Positions 1 through 8,120 of a DNA stretch of 64,000 nt are shown piece after piece. The translations under genes were made by a program, and so were the position numbers. Position 1 is the first letter of the stretch; each line of letters opens with the position of its first letter. Origin of the DNA: Lewinellaceae bacterium (GTDB lineage: Bacteria; Bacteroidota; Bacteroidia; Chitinophagales; Saprospiraceae); contig JADJSY010000045.1 of assembly GCA_016711435.1 (NCBI GenBank), positions 1-64,000 on the forward strand, read 5' to 3'. The notes below the pieces were generated by a model, which ran no database searches, was not told the origin of the DNA, and was given only the letters and a program-made list of their open reading frames with translations.

Positions 1-1155
1 AATATCACGGCCAACTGGCAGCAAATAACGCAGAGCTTCCCCTTTATGGCGAACGGCGGACTGACGCTCATGGACTGGCTCCCCTGGAACCATACTTTCG
101 GCAGCAACCACAACTTCGGGCTGACCCTTTTCAACGGCGGTTCGCTATATATCGACCACGGCAATCCAACGCCCAAAGGCATTGAAATAACCTTGCAAAA
201 CCTTCGAGACATCGCGACCACGGTCTATTTTAATGTGCCGAAGGGTTTTGAGGAAATCCTCCCGCACCTTCGGAAGGACGAAGCACTGTGCAGGCATTTT
301 TTCAGCAACCTGAAAATGTTTTTTTATGCCGGAGCAGGCATGCCGCAGCACGTTTGGGATGATTTGGAAGCGCTCGCCTTTCAGACAACCGGCAAACGCC
401 TGCTGATCGGTACCGGTATGGGAATGACCGAGGCAAGCCCATCCTGCCTGTTCAACGTACATTTTGGTAGTTTTTCGGGTATGATCGGGGTGCCGGTGCC
501 GGGTTTGGAAGTAAAACTGGTACCCGATGGCGGCAAACTCGAAGCCCGTTTCCGGGGCGCCAATATCACCCCGGGCTACTGGCGCAACCCGGAAGCCACG
601 GCCCAAGCATTCGACGAGGAGGGTTTCTATTGTACCGGTGATGCCTTGAAATTTGTTCATGCCGAAGACCCGAACGCTGGGATGGTTTTCGACGGGCGTA
701 TTGCAGATGATTTTAAATTAGACACCGGCACCTGGGTCAATGTCGGCGTTTTAAAAGCAAAACTCATTGCCGCAGGCAGGGGATTGATTCAGGATGCTGT
801 GATTACCGGCCACGGCCGGTCGTTCCTGGGCGCCATCATTTTTCCCGAGTTGAATTATTGTAAAAAATTAGCCGGCCTGGGTTCGGACGCCGATATAAAA
901 ATAATCGTTCATGCGCCTGCTGTTTTGGAGGCCTTGCAAACCGTTTTAAATGATTTTTTTCTCCAAAATACAGGCAGTTCAACGTTGATCAAACGGGCGG
1001 TTTTCGCCGATTTCAGCCTCTCCATCGACCAAGGCGAAATCACGGATAAAGGCTCCATCAATCAGCGGGAGATATTGGCTAACCGAGCGGAATGGGTAGA
1101 GCTGTTGTACCAGAATCCCCTTTCATTTCCGGTTTTAGAAGCGCTTGAAACATAG
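1..1155 (+). CDS. Feruloyl-CoA synthetase-like AMP-binding enzyme (5' end cut by window)
   Basis: C-terminal 384 or so residues of an ANL-superfamily adenylate-forming enzyme; the frame is open back to base 1, so the N-terminus lies outside. Such enzymes activate an aromatic or fatty acid with ATP and ligate it to CoA. Visible: the A5-type motif GTGMGMTEASP (about base 412), the A8-type YCTGD (about base 630), and a C-terminal TDKGSINQR motif (about base 1045). The last resembles the TDKGYINQR signature I associate with feruloyl-CoA synthases rather than the PRTxxGK of ordinary acyl-CoA ligases. The decayed SDR dehydrogenase at 1788 is of the 3-hydroxyacyl-CoA dehydrogenase type, which would suit a degraded acyl/aroyl-CoA catabolic cluster. 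Substrate is inferred only. Confidence 0.85.
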   Translation, partial: NITANWQQITQSFPFMANGGLTLMDWLPWNHTFGSNHNFGLTLFNGGSLYIDHGNPTPKGIEITLQNLRDIATTVYFNVPKGFEEILPHLRKDEALCRHFFSNLKMFFYAGAGMPQHVWDDLEALAFQTTGKRLLIGTGMGMTEASPSCLFNVHFGSFSGMIGVPVPGLEVKLVPDGGKLEARFRGANITPGYWRNPEATAQAFDEEGFYCTGDALKFVHAEDPNAGMVFDGRIADDFKLDTGTWVNVGVLKAKLIAAGRGLIQDAVITGHGRSFLGAIIFPELNYCKKLAGLGSDADIKIIVHAPAVLEALQTVLNDFFLQNTGSSTLIKRAVFADFSLSIDQGEITDKGSINQREILANRAEWVELLYQNPLSFPVLEALET

Positions 1156-1265
1156 AATTTCGCTGTTTGTTAGCCTTTCAGACGACATGGAACTGCGCAT
1201 TTTAGGCGAATTCGACAAGTCTTATTGATCCACTATTTTTTGTAACAAATTTAAAAAGCATAAAA

Positions 1266-1781
1266 ATGAAAAAGAAGATTCTACTCGCGCTTTTAGCCGT
1301 TTTTGTCGTCATCCAGTTTTTCCAACCTGCGAAAAACGACTCCGATGACCAATCGTATCACATTTCCAAAAAATATGAAGTTCCTGCGGACGTGGCTACC
1401 ATCCTGAAAGGCGCTTGCGACGATTGCCACAGCAACAAAACCGAATATCCCTGGTATGCCTATGTCCAACCTGCGGCCTGGTGGCTGGCCGGCCACGTCG
1501 ATGAAGGCAAAAGGAAGTTGAATCTTTCTAAATTTACTTCCCTGAAAGTGGCCTTACAAAACCACAAGTTTGAGGAAATCGTAGAAATGGTGGAAGAAAA
1601 AGAAATGCCGCTGAAATCATACACCTGGATGGGCTTGCACTCCGAAGCAAACCTCTCTGATACGCAACGCCAGACGCTGGTCAATTGGGCAAAAGCGCAA
1701 ATGGACACTTTGAAAGCGCATTATCCGGCAGATAGCCTTATTTTAAAAAGGCCGGGCGGACCGCCGCCGCCGGCCAAGTAA
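1266..1781 (+). CDS. Haem-binding domain protein, exported (CxxCH)
   Basis: 171-residue protein with an N-terminal hydrophobic segment (MKKKILLALLAVFVVIQFF, signal peptide or anchor) and one c-type haem motif, CDDCH, near residue 52. The following tryptophan-rich stretch (YPWYAYVQPAAWWLAGHV) is typical of the small Haem_bd family (PF14376-like) of Bacteroidota, usually periplasmic and of unknown electron partner. The C-terminus is a short proline tail (GGPPPPAK). The start ATG follows an A-rich tract, as expected for the phylum. It sits between the CoA ligase and the SDR remnant, and nothing in the sequence ties it functionally to either. Confidence 0.85.
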   Translation: MKKKILLALLAVFVVIQFFQPAKNDSDDQSYHISKKYEVPADVATILKGACDDCHSNKTEYPWYAYVQPAAWWLAGHVDEGKRKLNLSKFTSLKVALQNHKFEEIVEMVEEKEMPLKSYTWMGLHSEANLSDTQRQTLVNWAKAQMDTLKAHYPADSLILKRPGGPPPPAK

Positions 1782-1787
1782 AAAGGG

Positions 1788-2013
1788 GTCGGCACCTTCA
1801 ATATCGTGCGCCTCGCAGCTGCGGCCATGTAGCACAACGAACCCGGAACAAGCGGCGAGCAGGGTGCCATCATCACGACTGCCTCGGTAGCGGCTTTTGA
1901 AGGGCAGATCGGCCAGGCGGCATATTCGGCTTCCAAAGGTGGTATTGTCGCCATGATTTTACCTGTTGCCAGGGAACTGTCCCGCTTCGGTATCCGGGTT
2001 ATGAATATTGCGG
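1788..2013 (+). pseudogene. Remnant of a short-chain dehydrogenase (HSD10 / 3-hydroxyacyl-CoA dehydrogenase type)
   Basis: In one frame bases 1788-2013 translate to an unmistakable SDR core: GTFNIVRLAAAAM, an in-frame TAG at 1830, HNEPG, then ITTASVAAFEGQIGQAAYS and ASKGGIVAM, and finally RELSRFGIRVMNIA. The catalytic YxxxK (YSASK) and the VAAFEGQIGQAAYSASKGG block resemble type-2 3-hydroxyacyl-CoA dehydrogenases closely. The N-terminal Rossmann glycine motif and everything after the IAP/IAE turn are missing; the 3' end runs straight into a perfect hairpin at 2015. The 5' boundary begins 6 bases after the haem-protein stop codon. Truncated at both ends plus an internal stop: a dead gene fragment. 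Confidence 0.85.
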
Positions 2014-2014
2014 A

Positions 2015-2055
2015 GGCGACGTTTACTAAACTTAAAAAGTTTAGTAAACGTCGCC
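2015..2055. repeat. 19-bp perfect inverted repeat, 3-nt loop
   Basis: Arm 2015-2033 (GGCGACGTTTACTAAACTT) is exactly complementary to 2037-2055. It sits at the broken 3' end of the SDR remnant and upstream of the GH3 gene. There is no T-run after it, so it is not an ordinary terminator. Compare the palindromes at 4634 and 14046. Confidence 0.9.
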
Positions 2056-2166
2056 AAACCGAATGCACAAAACCTGGCGGCGCGAAGTTTCCATTGCCTT
2101 GCCCTTTACAATTTTGCCTTTTTGCGTCGTACTTCCATTTTTTATCCATCGATAAAAACTCAGATC

Positions 2167-4473
2167 ATGTTGAAAGTAAAAAATACACTGTTTCTCCTGA
2201 CGCTCCTTGCCGTATGCAATGGAGCATTCAGCCAAAACGCAGATGTTGTTTTGGTAAAAAATGCAGGCGGACAAACCCTGGGTTATTCCCCTGCTTCGGG
2301 CGTTAAAATCCTGACGGCCAATGGCCTGTCATTCAAAGACTTGAACAAAAACGGCGCACTCGACCCCTACGAAGACTGGCGTTTGTCGGCCGACCTTCGT
2401 GCCAGGGATCTGGCCGAGCGCTTGTCCATCGAACAAATAGCGGGATTGATGCTGTACAGCCGGCACCAATCCATCCCGGCGCGCGCCGATGGGTATTTTG
2501 CAGGCACCTACAAAGGCAAAAAGTTTTCCGAAAGCGGAGCCAAACCGGATGATTTGACCGATCAGCAAATCGTCTTTTTGTCACAGGATAACCTGCGGCA
2601 TGTGTTACTTACCACTGTTCAATCGCCGGAAGCCGCCGCCAGGTGGAACAATAAAGTGCAGGCATTGTGTGAAGGACTGGGGCTGGGTATTCCGGCCAAC
2701 AATAGCACCGACCCACGGCACGGCACAGTCTCCACCATGGAATACAATGCCGGGGCAGGCGGACAGATTTCGATGTGGCCGGGCTCTTTGGGTATGGCCG
2801 CATCGTTCGATCCAAACCTCGTGGAACAATTCGGGCAAATAGCCGCCGCAGAATACCGGGCCTTGGGCATCGCAACCGCCCTTTCTCCGCAGGTGGATAT
2901 CGCTACCGACCCGCGCTGGAACCGTGTGAGCGGCACTTTTGGCGAAAACCCGAAACTTTCCGCAGCAATGGCGCAGGCTTATTGTGATGGTTTTCAGACC
3001 TCCAAAGGCAGCCAGGAAATTAAAAATGGCTGGGGTTATGCCAGCGTCAATGCCATGGTGAAACACTGGCCAGGTGGCGGTTCCGGGGAAGCCGGCCGCG
3101 ATGCGCATTACGGCATGGGCAAGTTCGCGGTATACCCGGGCGGCAAGTTTGCCACACATTTTATCCCCTTTACCAAAGGCGCTTTCAAACTGAAAGGCAA
3201 AACCAAAATGGCCTCGGCTATCATGCCGTACTACACCATTTCCTGGAACCAGGACACTAAAAACAAGGAAAACGTAGGTAATTCCTATAATTCCTATATC
3301 ATCAACGACCTGCTGCGCAAAAAATACAAATACGACGGCGTAGCCTGTACTGACTGGAGCATTACAGGCAATAAAACACAGATGGACAACTTCGTGGGGG
3401 GCAAACCGCACGGCGTGGAACACCTGAATGTTGCACAACGGCATTACAAAGTGCTGATGGCAGGTGTAGATCAGTTTGGCGGCAATAACGAAGCGGCGCC
3501 CATTCTGGAAGCCTATAAAATGGGCATGGCCGAACACGGCGAATGGATGCGGGCGCGGATGGAACAATCTGCCGTGCGTTTGCTGAAAAACATCTTCCGG
3601 GTAGGGTTATTTGAAAACCCCTATCTGGATGTGGAAAACACCAAAAACACCGTTGGAAAACCTGAATTTATGACTGCCGGCTATGAAGCACAGTTGAAAT
3701 CGATGGTTTTGTTAAAAAACAAAAACAAGGTATTGCCTTTAAAAACAGGCAAAACGGTGTATGTCCCCAAAAAATACACCCCGGCGGGCCGGAATTTTCT
3801 GGGTGCTCCCATCCCGGAAAAAACAGATTATCCGGTCAATATGGATATTGTTAAAAAATACTTTAACACGACGGAGAATCCCGACGAAGCAGATTTCGCC
3901 CTTGTTTTTATCAACAATCCCGATACCGGCAATGGTTATGATTCCACGGATATTCGCAAAGGCGGCAATGGCTATCTGCCCATCAGCCTGCAATACGGCG
4001 AATACACCGCGACAGATGCCCGTGAAACCAGTATCGCCGGTGGCGATCCTATGGAAAAATTTACCAATCGCGGCTACAAGGGAAAGACAGTGAAAGCCAA
4101 AAATATTACGGATTTAGGCATGGTAACGGACACCTACCGGAAAATGAAAGGGAAACCTGTCATTGTTTCTATAACAATGGATAACCCGATGGTTTTTAAC
4201 GAGTTTGAAAAACAAGCCGACGCCATTTTGATCAACTTCCGCGTTCAGGATCAGGCGTTGTTAGACATATTTACAGGTAAAACCGAACCATCGGGGCTGT
4301 TACCCATGCAAATGCCTGCTGATATGTCTGTTGTTGAAAAACAAGCCGAAGACGCACCGCACGATATGAAATGTCATACGGATACCGAAGGCTCCGTGTA
4401 CGATTTCGGGTTTGGAATGAACTGGAATGGGCAAATTAAAGACGCGCGAACCAGGAAATACAAAAAGAAATAA
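2167..4473 (+). CDS. Glycoside hydrolase family 3 (beta-glucosidase-like), secreted
   Basis: 768 residues from the ATG at 2167, chosen over upstream in-frame starts because it gives a clean signal peptide (MLKVKNTLFLLTLLAVCNG, cut near FSQ). The N-terminal GH3 barrel follows a calcium-loop-like DLNKNGALDPYEDW stretch; KHWPGGGSGEAGRDAHYG matches the conserved KHFPG..GRDSH substrate loop, and the catalytic nucleophile is the Asp of ACTDWS (about residue 396). The C-terminal alpha/beta sandwich begins around VLLKNKNKVLPLK. Expected to cleave exo-beta-glucosides or xylosides in the periplasm or outside the cell. No polysaccharide-utilisation susC/susD pair lies alongside, so its substrate cannot be deduced. 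Confidence 0.92.
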   Translation: MLKVKNTLFLLTLLAVCNGAFSQNADVVLVKNAGGQTLGYSPASGVKILTANGLSFKDLNKNGALDPYEDWRLSADLRARDLAERLSIEQIAGLMLYSRHQSIPARADGYFAGTYKGKKFSESGAKPDDLTDQQIVFLSQDNLRHVLLTTVQSPEAAARWNNKVQALCEGLGLGIPANNSTDPRHGTVSTMEYNAGAGGQISMWPGSLGMAASFDPNLVEQFGQIAAAEYRALGIATALSPQVDIATDPRWNRVSGTFGENPKLSAAMAQAYCDGFQTSKGSQEIKNGWGYASVNAMVKHWPGGGSGEAGRDAHYGMGKFAVYPGGKFATHFIPFTKGAFKLKGKTKMASAIMPYYTISWNQDTKNKENVGNSYNSYIINDLLRKKYKYDGVACTDWSITGNKTQMDNFVGGKPHGVEHLNVAQRHYKVLMAGVDQFGGNNEAAPILEAYKMGMAEHGEWMRARMEQSAVRLLKNIFRVGLFENPYLDVENTKNTVGKPEFMTAGYEAQLKSMVLLKNKNKVLPLKTGKTVYVPKKYTPAGRNFLGAPIPEKTDYPVNMDIVKKYFNTTENPDEADFALVFINNPDTGNGYDSTDIRKGGNGYLPISLQYGEYTATDARETSIAGGDPMEKFTNRGYKGKTVKAKNITDLGMVTDTYRKMKGKPVIVSITMDNPMVFNEFEKQADAILINFRVQDQALLDIFTGKTEPSGLLPMQMPADMSVVEKQAEDAPHDMKCHTDTEGSVYDFGFGMNWNGQIKDARTRKYKKK

Positions 4474-4633
4474 CATAGAACTCGTGACGATATTATTCCT
4501 GGGGTTTGCCGGAAGAGCAGGAGACATCGGTATGAATGTGCTGAAAATGCCAAACATCCGCTATAATTTTGCGGGGGTGTTTCATAGTACGGGGCCAAAA
4601 AAGAGAGCCGAATTTTATTTTTTATCGAGTGCT

Positions 4634-4666
4634 AAACTTTCCAGGTTTTAAAAACCTGGAAAGTTT
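4634..4666. repeat. 16-bp perfect palindrome, 1-nt centre
   Basis: AAACTTTCCAGGTTTT at 4634-4649 is exactly mirrored at 4651-4666. It lies in the 299-base gap between the GH3 gene and the cold-shock gene; I see no gene in that gap. Palindrome of the same style as those at 2015 and 14046, with the central AGGTTT/AAACCT word shared with the latter. Confidence 0.88.
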
Positions 4667-4772
4667 CTGGTAGCGAAAACGAAATAAAAATTTGCACTAT
4701 TTCTGATTTTGATACTTATGAGACAACTACATCTTTCCAACATCTATTAACTACTCAATTTAAATTTTTTCA

Positions 4773-4964
4773 ATGTACAAGGGAACCGTTAAATTTTACA
4801 ACGAGTCCAAAGGTTATGGTTTCATCGTTGAAGAGGGCACCGGCCAGGAAGTTTTTGTGCACATGACCGGCCTGGTAGATAAAATCAGGAATGGCGATAG
4901 CGTTACGTTTGAGACCAAACGAGGCAAAAAAGGCATGACTGCAGTGGAGGTGAAAGTAGCGTGA
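4773..4964 (+). CDS. Cold-shock domain protein (CspA family)
   Basis: 63-residue single OB-fold protein covering the whole cold-shock domain. RNP1 is KGYGFI and RNP2 is VFVHM, both intact with the aromatic residues that stack on RNA or single-stranded DNA. Family members act as RNA chaperones during cold shock and growth transitions. The gene stands alone, with a long AT-rich leader and a strong bidirectional terminator directly after the stop, so it is probably monocistronic; long leaders of csp genes often carry thermosensitive structure, not demonstrable here. Confidence 0.95.
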   Translation: MYKGTVKFYNESKGYGFIVEEGTGQEVFVHMTGLVDKIRNGDSVTFETKRGKKGMTAVEVKVA

Positions 4965-4967
4965 TTT

Positions 4968-5010
4968 AAAAAGGCAAACATGAGACATCCCAGATTTTTT
5001 TGCCTTTTTT
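4968..5010. terminator. Bidirectional intrinsic terminator between csp and gtrA
   Basis: Perfect 11-bp stem (AAAAAGGCAAA at 4968-4978 with 4999-5009) followed by T's on + and by T's on the - strand as well. It lies between two convergent genes, 4 bases after the csp stop and abutting the GtrA stop. Confidence 0.85.
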
Positions 5011-5394
5011 CTACGGATGAAACGTAAACGTATAGTGGGCCCAGAAATTCCAGAGCATGACGACTCCGGTGGCCAGTAATTTGGAAGGGTAAAATTTCAT
5101 GCCCTGGCGTTCCGTAAGCAGGTAGATCATGCCGTTGTTGAGCAACAGGCCGATCAGAGCGATCACTGCGAATTTGCCGAATTGAATGGCTACATTGGGG
5201 TCGTGACTCTCAAAAGTCCAGATTCGATTCAGCATATAATTGCTCAACACAGCGCAGGCAAAACCAGTACTGTTGGCGACGTATTTGTTCAGTCCGATAC
5301 GTTCCTTGAGTAGCCAGGTGACGCCAAAATCAACCACTACGCCGGAAGCGCCGACTACTCCGAATTTGAATAATTTGAAAAATAATTCCCGCAT
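5011..5394 (-). CDS. GtrA family membrane protein
   Basis: 127 residues with four predicted membrane segments and the family hallmarks FKFGVVGASGVVVDFGVTWLL and a C-terminal LLATGVVMLWNFWAHYTFTF. GtrA-like proteins are small polytopic proteins implicated in moving undecaprenyl-linked sugars across the inner membrane for glycosylation of O-antigen, teichoic acid or arabinogalactan. No glycosyltransferase or flippase partner is adjacent; the GT39-type enzyme at 22 kb is too distant to link. Convergent with csp, with its own promoter overlapping the end of the upstream cyclase gene. Confidence 0.9.
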   Translation of the reverse strand: MRELFFKLFKFGVVGASGVVVDFGVTWLLKERIGLNKYVANSTGFACAVLSNYMLNRIWTFESHDPNVAIQFGKFAVIALIGLLLNNGMIYLLTERQGMKFYPSKLLATGVVMLWNFWAHYTFTFHP

Positions 5395-5435
5395 TTTTCA
5401 GCACAATGTGGATAAGCAGCTTCACTTAAGAAGGC

Positions 5436-5464
5436 CAAAGGTATTTTTAGTTTTCCATTTTCAA
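5436..5464 (-). promoter_or_regulatory. Bacteroidota-type promoter for gtrA
   Basis: On the minus strand TTG (5462-5464), 18 bases, then TACCTTTG (5436-5443), matching the phylum's -33 TTG / -7 TAnnTTTG pattern. It lies 42 bases upstream of the GtrA start, partly inside the last codons of the cyclase gene. Confidence 0.55.
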
Positions 5465-7552
5465 GCCTTCCACGAAATACATCGCAATTTCACCTTTGTT
5501 TTTTGCCGCCAGTTTGCCCCGGTAGGCGCATTGGAAATGATGCCGGATCCGTTCATACGTGGTTTCGGAAACATTAACCTTTCCTGTCACGCCGCTCTGT
5601 TCGAGCCGGGCGGCAACGTTCACCGTATCACCCCAGATATCATACGCAAATTTGTGGCTTCCCACTACGCCGGCCACCACCGGGCCGGTATGAATGCCTA
5701 CGCGCATTTCGAAAACAGCCTGCTGTTCGGGCGATTTTTTTAACATCAGTTGCTGAAGCCCTTCCAGCATTTCAAAAGCGGCGCTGACAGTGTCGATTGG
5801 ATGTGTATCATTCTCCATTGGAAGGCCTCCGGCGCACATGTACGCATCTCCAATGGTTTTTATTTTTTCCAGCCCATGTTTGGCGATCACCGCATCAAAC
5901 ATCCGGAAACACTCGTCCAGTATTGAGATCAACATTTCCGGCGACATCGTTTCGGCAATGGTGGTAAAGTTTTTAAAATCCGTAAACATCACCGTAACGG
6001 ATTCATACCGAACGGGTTGCACTTTATTATGCAGTTTGAGTTCGAGGGCTGTTTTTTCGGGCAGGATGTTTTTGAGCAAGTTGTCGGCACGTTCGCGTTC
6101 GAGCTGGATGGCCCTGTTTTTGGATGCCAGCTCGCTATTGGCCCGGGCGCGAATGCGGTTGCGGTTAAACAACAATGCTGCCAGCAAAAGCAGCAACACC
6201 GCGCCGCCCAGCAGGGCCATCTGGCGGGTTCGCCCGGTTGCCAGCTCCGCGTCGCGCACCCGCAATTCGCGGCGTTGTTCTTCGATTTGCTCCTGTCTTT
6301 TTTGATCCGTAAAAACCGCTTCCTTGCGGACAAAGTCTGTCCCGATTTTTTCATTCAGCCGCTGGTAGCGCAGGCTGTCGTATTGTACGCGCCAGGTATA
6401 GGCTTCCGAAAAATCGCCTATGCGCGCATACACCTCCGCGAAGTCTTTATAAGCGCTCTGGATATATTTTTCATCACCGGTTTCCTGTGCAATTCCGTAA
6501 TATTTGCGGACATATTCCAGCGCTATGTTTTGCCGGCCGGCGCGGTAGTGTACGTCGCCGATGGTATTATAAACCTCCATCAAGGCCTGTTTGTCATCAA
6601 ATGAAAGGCATATTTTTTCAGCCAGTTGCAGGTAGTAAAGGGCTGTTCTGTAATCGCCGATGTGCTTGTAGGCATCCCCCAGATTGGTGTAAACATTGGC
6701 CTGACCGGGCAGGTCGTCCAGGTCTTTCCAGATGCGCAATGCGCGCTGGTAATATTCGAGCGCCACCTGAGAAGAATCTACTTCATCGAGGGCATTGGCA
6801 TAATCCGTCAGTACCTCGGCAAGCCGCCCCGGGTCGTCTATGCGTTCGCGCATCCTGAGTGCCTGCGCATACCATTTGAGGGCATCGGGATAACGGTCGA
6901 GTTCCAGCTGAAGATGGCCAAGTTGCGTATACACCTTTGCCATGCCGTCCTGGTCATTGCGGGCTTCCAGAACCAGGCGTGCCTCCAGCAAGTGACGTTG
7001 CGCCTCCGGGTAAAGCCCCATTTCCTGGTATGCGCCGGCCAGATTGAAGAGGGCGCGCGCTATTTTGACGGTATCGCGCCGTTCTTCCTGTATTTTGAGA
7101 TTTTCGCGGTGAAAGATCAGCGCGGAATCGAAACGGCCTGCCATTTCGTTCAATACGCCGAGGTTGTTGAGGGATGACCCCACATCGTGCAAATTGCCCA
7201 GTTTTCGCCGGATGTCGAGCGCTTTTTTGTATAAAACTTCGGCCTCTGCGAGATTTCCACGAATTTCTTCCACCACGCCGAGGCCGTTCCAGGCAGTAGC
7301 CTCGCCTTTTTTAAAGTTCAGTTTCCGGGCCAGGCTGACCGCTTCCTCCAGTCTGGCGGCCGCTTCTTCCGTGTGCGATTCGTTGATGTCCCAGGCAAGT
7401 TCAGTCAACCAATTGATGCGTTGCGTATCTTGTTTTGCCGTTGTCAACAATTGTCGCAGCGAGTCTGCACGCCCTGACTGGGCAAAAAAAGTGGCCGGCA
7501 AGGCAAAAAGTCCCAGCAACAGGAAAAACCATGTTTTCGTTCTTTTTTTCAT
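5447..7552 (-). CDS. TPR-repeat membrane adenylate cyclase (class III)
   Basis: 701 residues from the ATG at 7552, preferred over the upstream in-frame start because it opens a signal peptide (MKKRTKTWFFLLLGLFALP). Order: periplasmic array of roughly eight TPRs (residues ~30-400), a charged coiled coil, one membrane helix (~443-462, GGAVLLLLLAALLF), then a cytoplasmic cyclase domain (~510-690). Catalytic residues are present: metal Asp in FTDFKNFT and in KTIGDAY, adenine-selecting Lys (KTIGD) and Asp (YDIWGD), and transition-state Asn/Arg in VNVAARLE. This favours ATP over GTP as substrate. The layout suggests that protein contacts sensed by the TPRs control cAMP production. Alone in its transcription unit. 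Confidence 0.9.
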   Translation of the reverse strand: MKKRTKTWFFLLLGLFALPATFFAQSGRADSLRQLLTTAKQDTQRINWLTELAWDINESHTEEAAARLEEAVSLARKLNFKKGEATAWNGLGVVEEIRGNLAEAEVLYKKALDIRRKLGNLHDVGSSLNNLGVLNEMAGRFDSALIFHRENLKIQEERRDTVKIARALFNLAGAYQEMGLYPEAQRHLLEARLVLEARNDQDGMAKVYTQLGHLQLELDRYPDALKWYAQALRMRERIDDPGRLAEVLTDYANALDEVDSSQVALEYYQRALRIWKDLDDLPGQANVYTNLGDAYKHIGDYRTALYYLQLAEKICLSFDDKQALMEVYNTIGDVHYRAGRQNIALEYVRKYYGIAQETGDEKYIQSAYKDFAEVYARIGDFSEAYTWRVQYDSLRYQRLNEKIGTDFVRKEAVFTDQKRQEQIEEQRRELRVRDAELATGRTRQMALLGGAVLLLLLAALLFNRNRIRARANSELASKNRAIQLERERADNLLKNILPEKTALELKLHNKVQPVRYESVTVMFTDFKNFTTIAETMSPEMLISILDECFRMFDAVIAKHGLEKIKTIGDAYMCAGGLPMENDTHPIDTVSAAFEMLEGLQQLMLKKSPEQQAVFEMRVGIHTGPVVAGVVGSHKFAYDIWGDTVNVAARLEQSGVTGKVNVSETTYERIRHHFQCAYRGKLAAKNKGEIAMYFVEGLKMEN

Positions 7553-7654
7553 AAGCGACGGGGCAAAACTGTAAAAAATATAGCATACCAAGTTGTTTTG
7601 AAACCGTTACTTAGCTGCATAAAGCAAATTTTTAACCAAAATCATTCCTTTCCG

Positions 7655-8083
7655 ATGAAAATACACTTGCCTTATTTCCTCCTGCTCTCCATGCTTGTCG
7701 TCACCAACTACGCCTGCAAACATACGCGTTATCAAGCCGAATCAGGTTTACCTGAAAACCAGCTCCAATGGGGAAGTGGTGGTGGTTTCGTGGGGAAAGA
7801 ATCCTATTTTATCCTGCTCGACAATGGTCAGATTTTTAAACACGAACCTGCCATGGGCGATTCTATTGCCGAAATAAAAGGGGTAAAACGCCGCGTTGCC
7901 AAGTCGATGTTCAAAGCAGCAGATGCCGCCGGCATTACAACACTTGATTTTAAACACCCTTCCAATACGTATATGTTTATCGGCCAGTCCGGCAAAAGAG
8001 TGGTGTGGGGCGACAAAAACCATCCGGTGGGTGAGCCTGTTGAAAAACTGTACCGGGATCTCAATGATCTGATCAAGAAATAA
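7655..8083 (+). CDS. Small exported protein, probable lipoprotein, unknown function
   Basis: 142 residues from the ATG at 7655, chosen because it starts a signal sequence (MKIHLPYFLLLSMLVVTNYAC) whose Cys could be lipidated; the lipobox is loose, as is common in this phylum. I do not recognise the mature domain. It is followed 37 bases later by another lipoprotein gene (M49 peptidase) on the same strand, so the two may be co-transcribed. Confidence 0.75.
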   Translation: MKIHLPYFLLLSMLVVTNYACKHTRYQAESGLPENQLQWGSGGGFVGKESYFILLDNGQIFKHEPAMGDSIAEIKGVKRRVAKSMFKAADAAGITTLDFKHPSNTYMFIGQSGKRVVWGDKNHPVGEPVEKLYRDLNDLIKK

Positions 8084-8120
8084 CAATCAAATTTTTCTTT
8101 CCAATTTTAAAACCATTCAA

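Noticed and set aside
2605..3567. 320-codon minus-strand ORF opposite the GH3 gene
   Set aside because: Antisense shadow of a clear GH3 coding sequence; no domain or start context.
5407..5415. Perfect DnaA box (TGTGGATAA) upstream of gtrA
   Set aside because: Single isolated box; about two are expected by chance in a window of this size.
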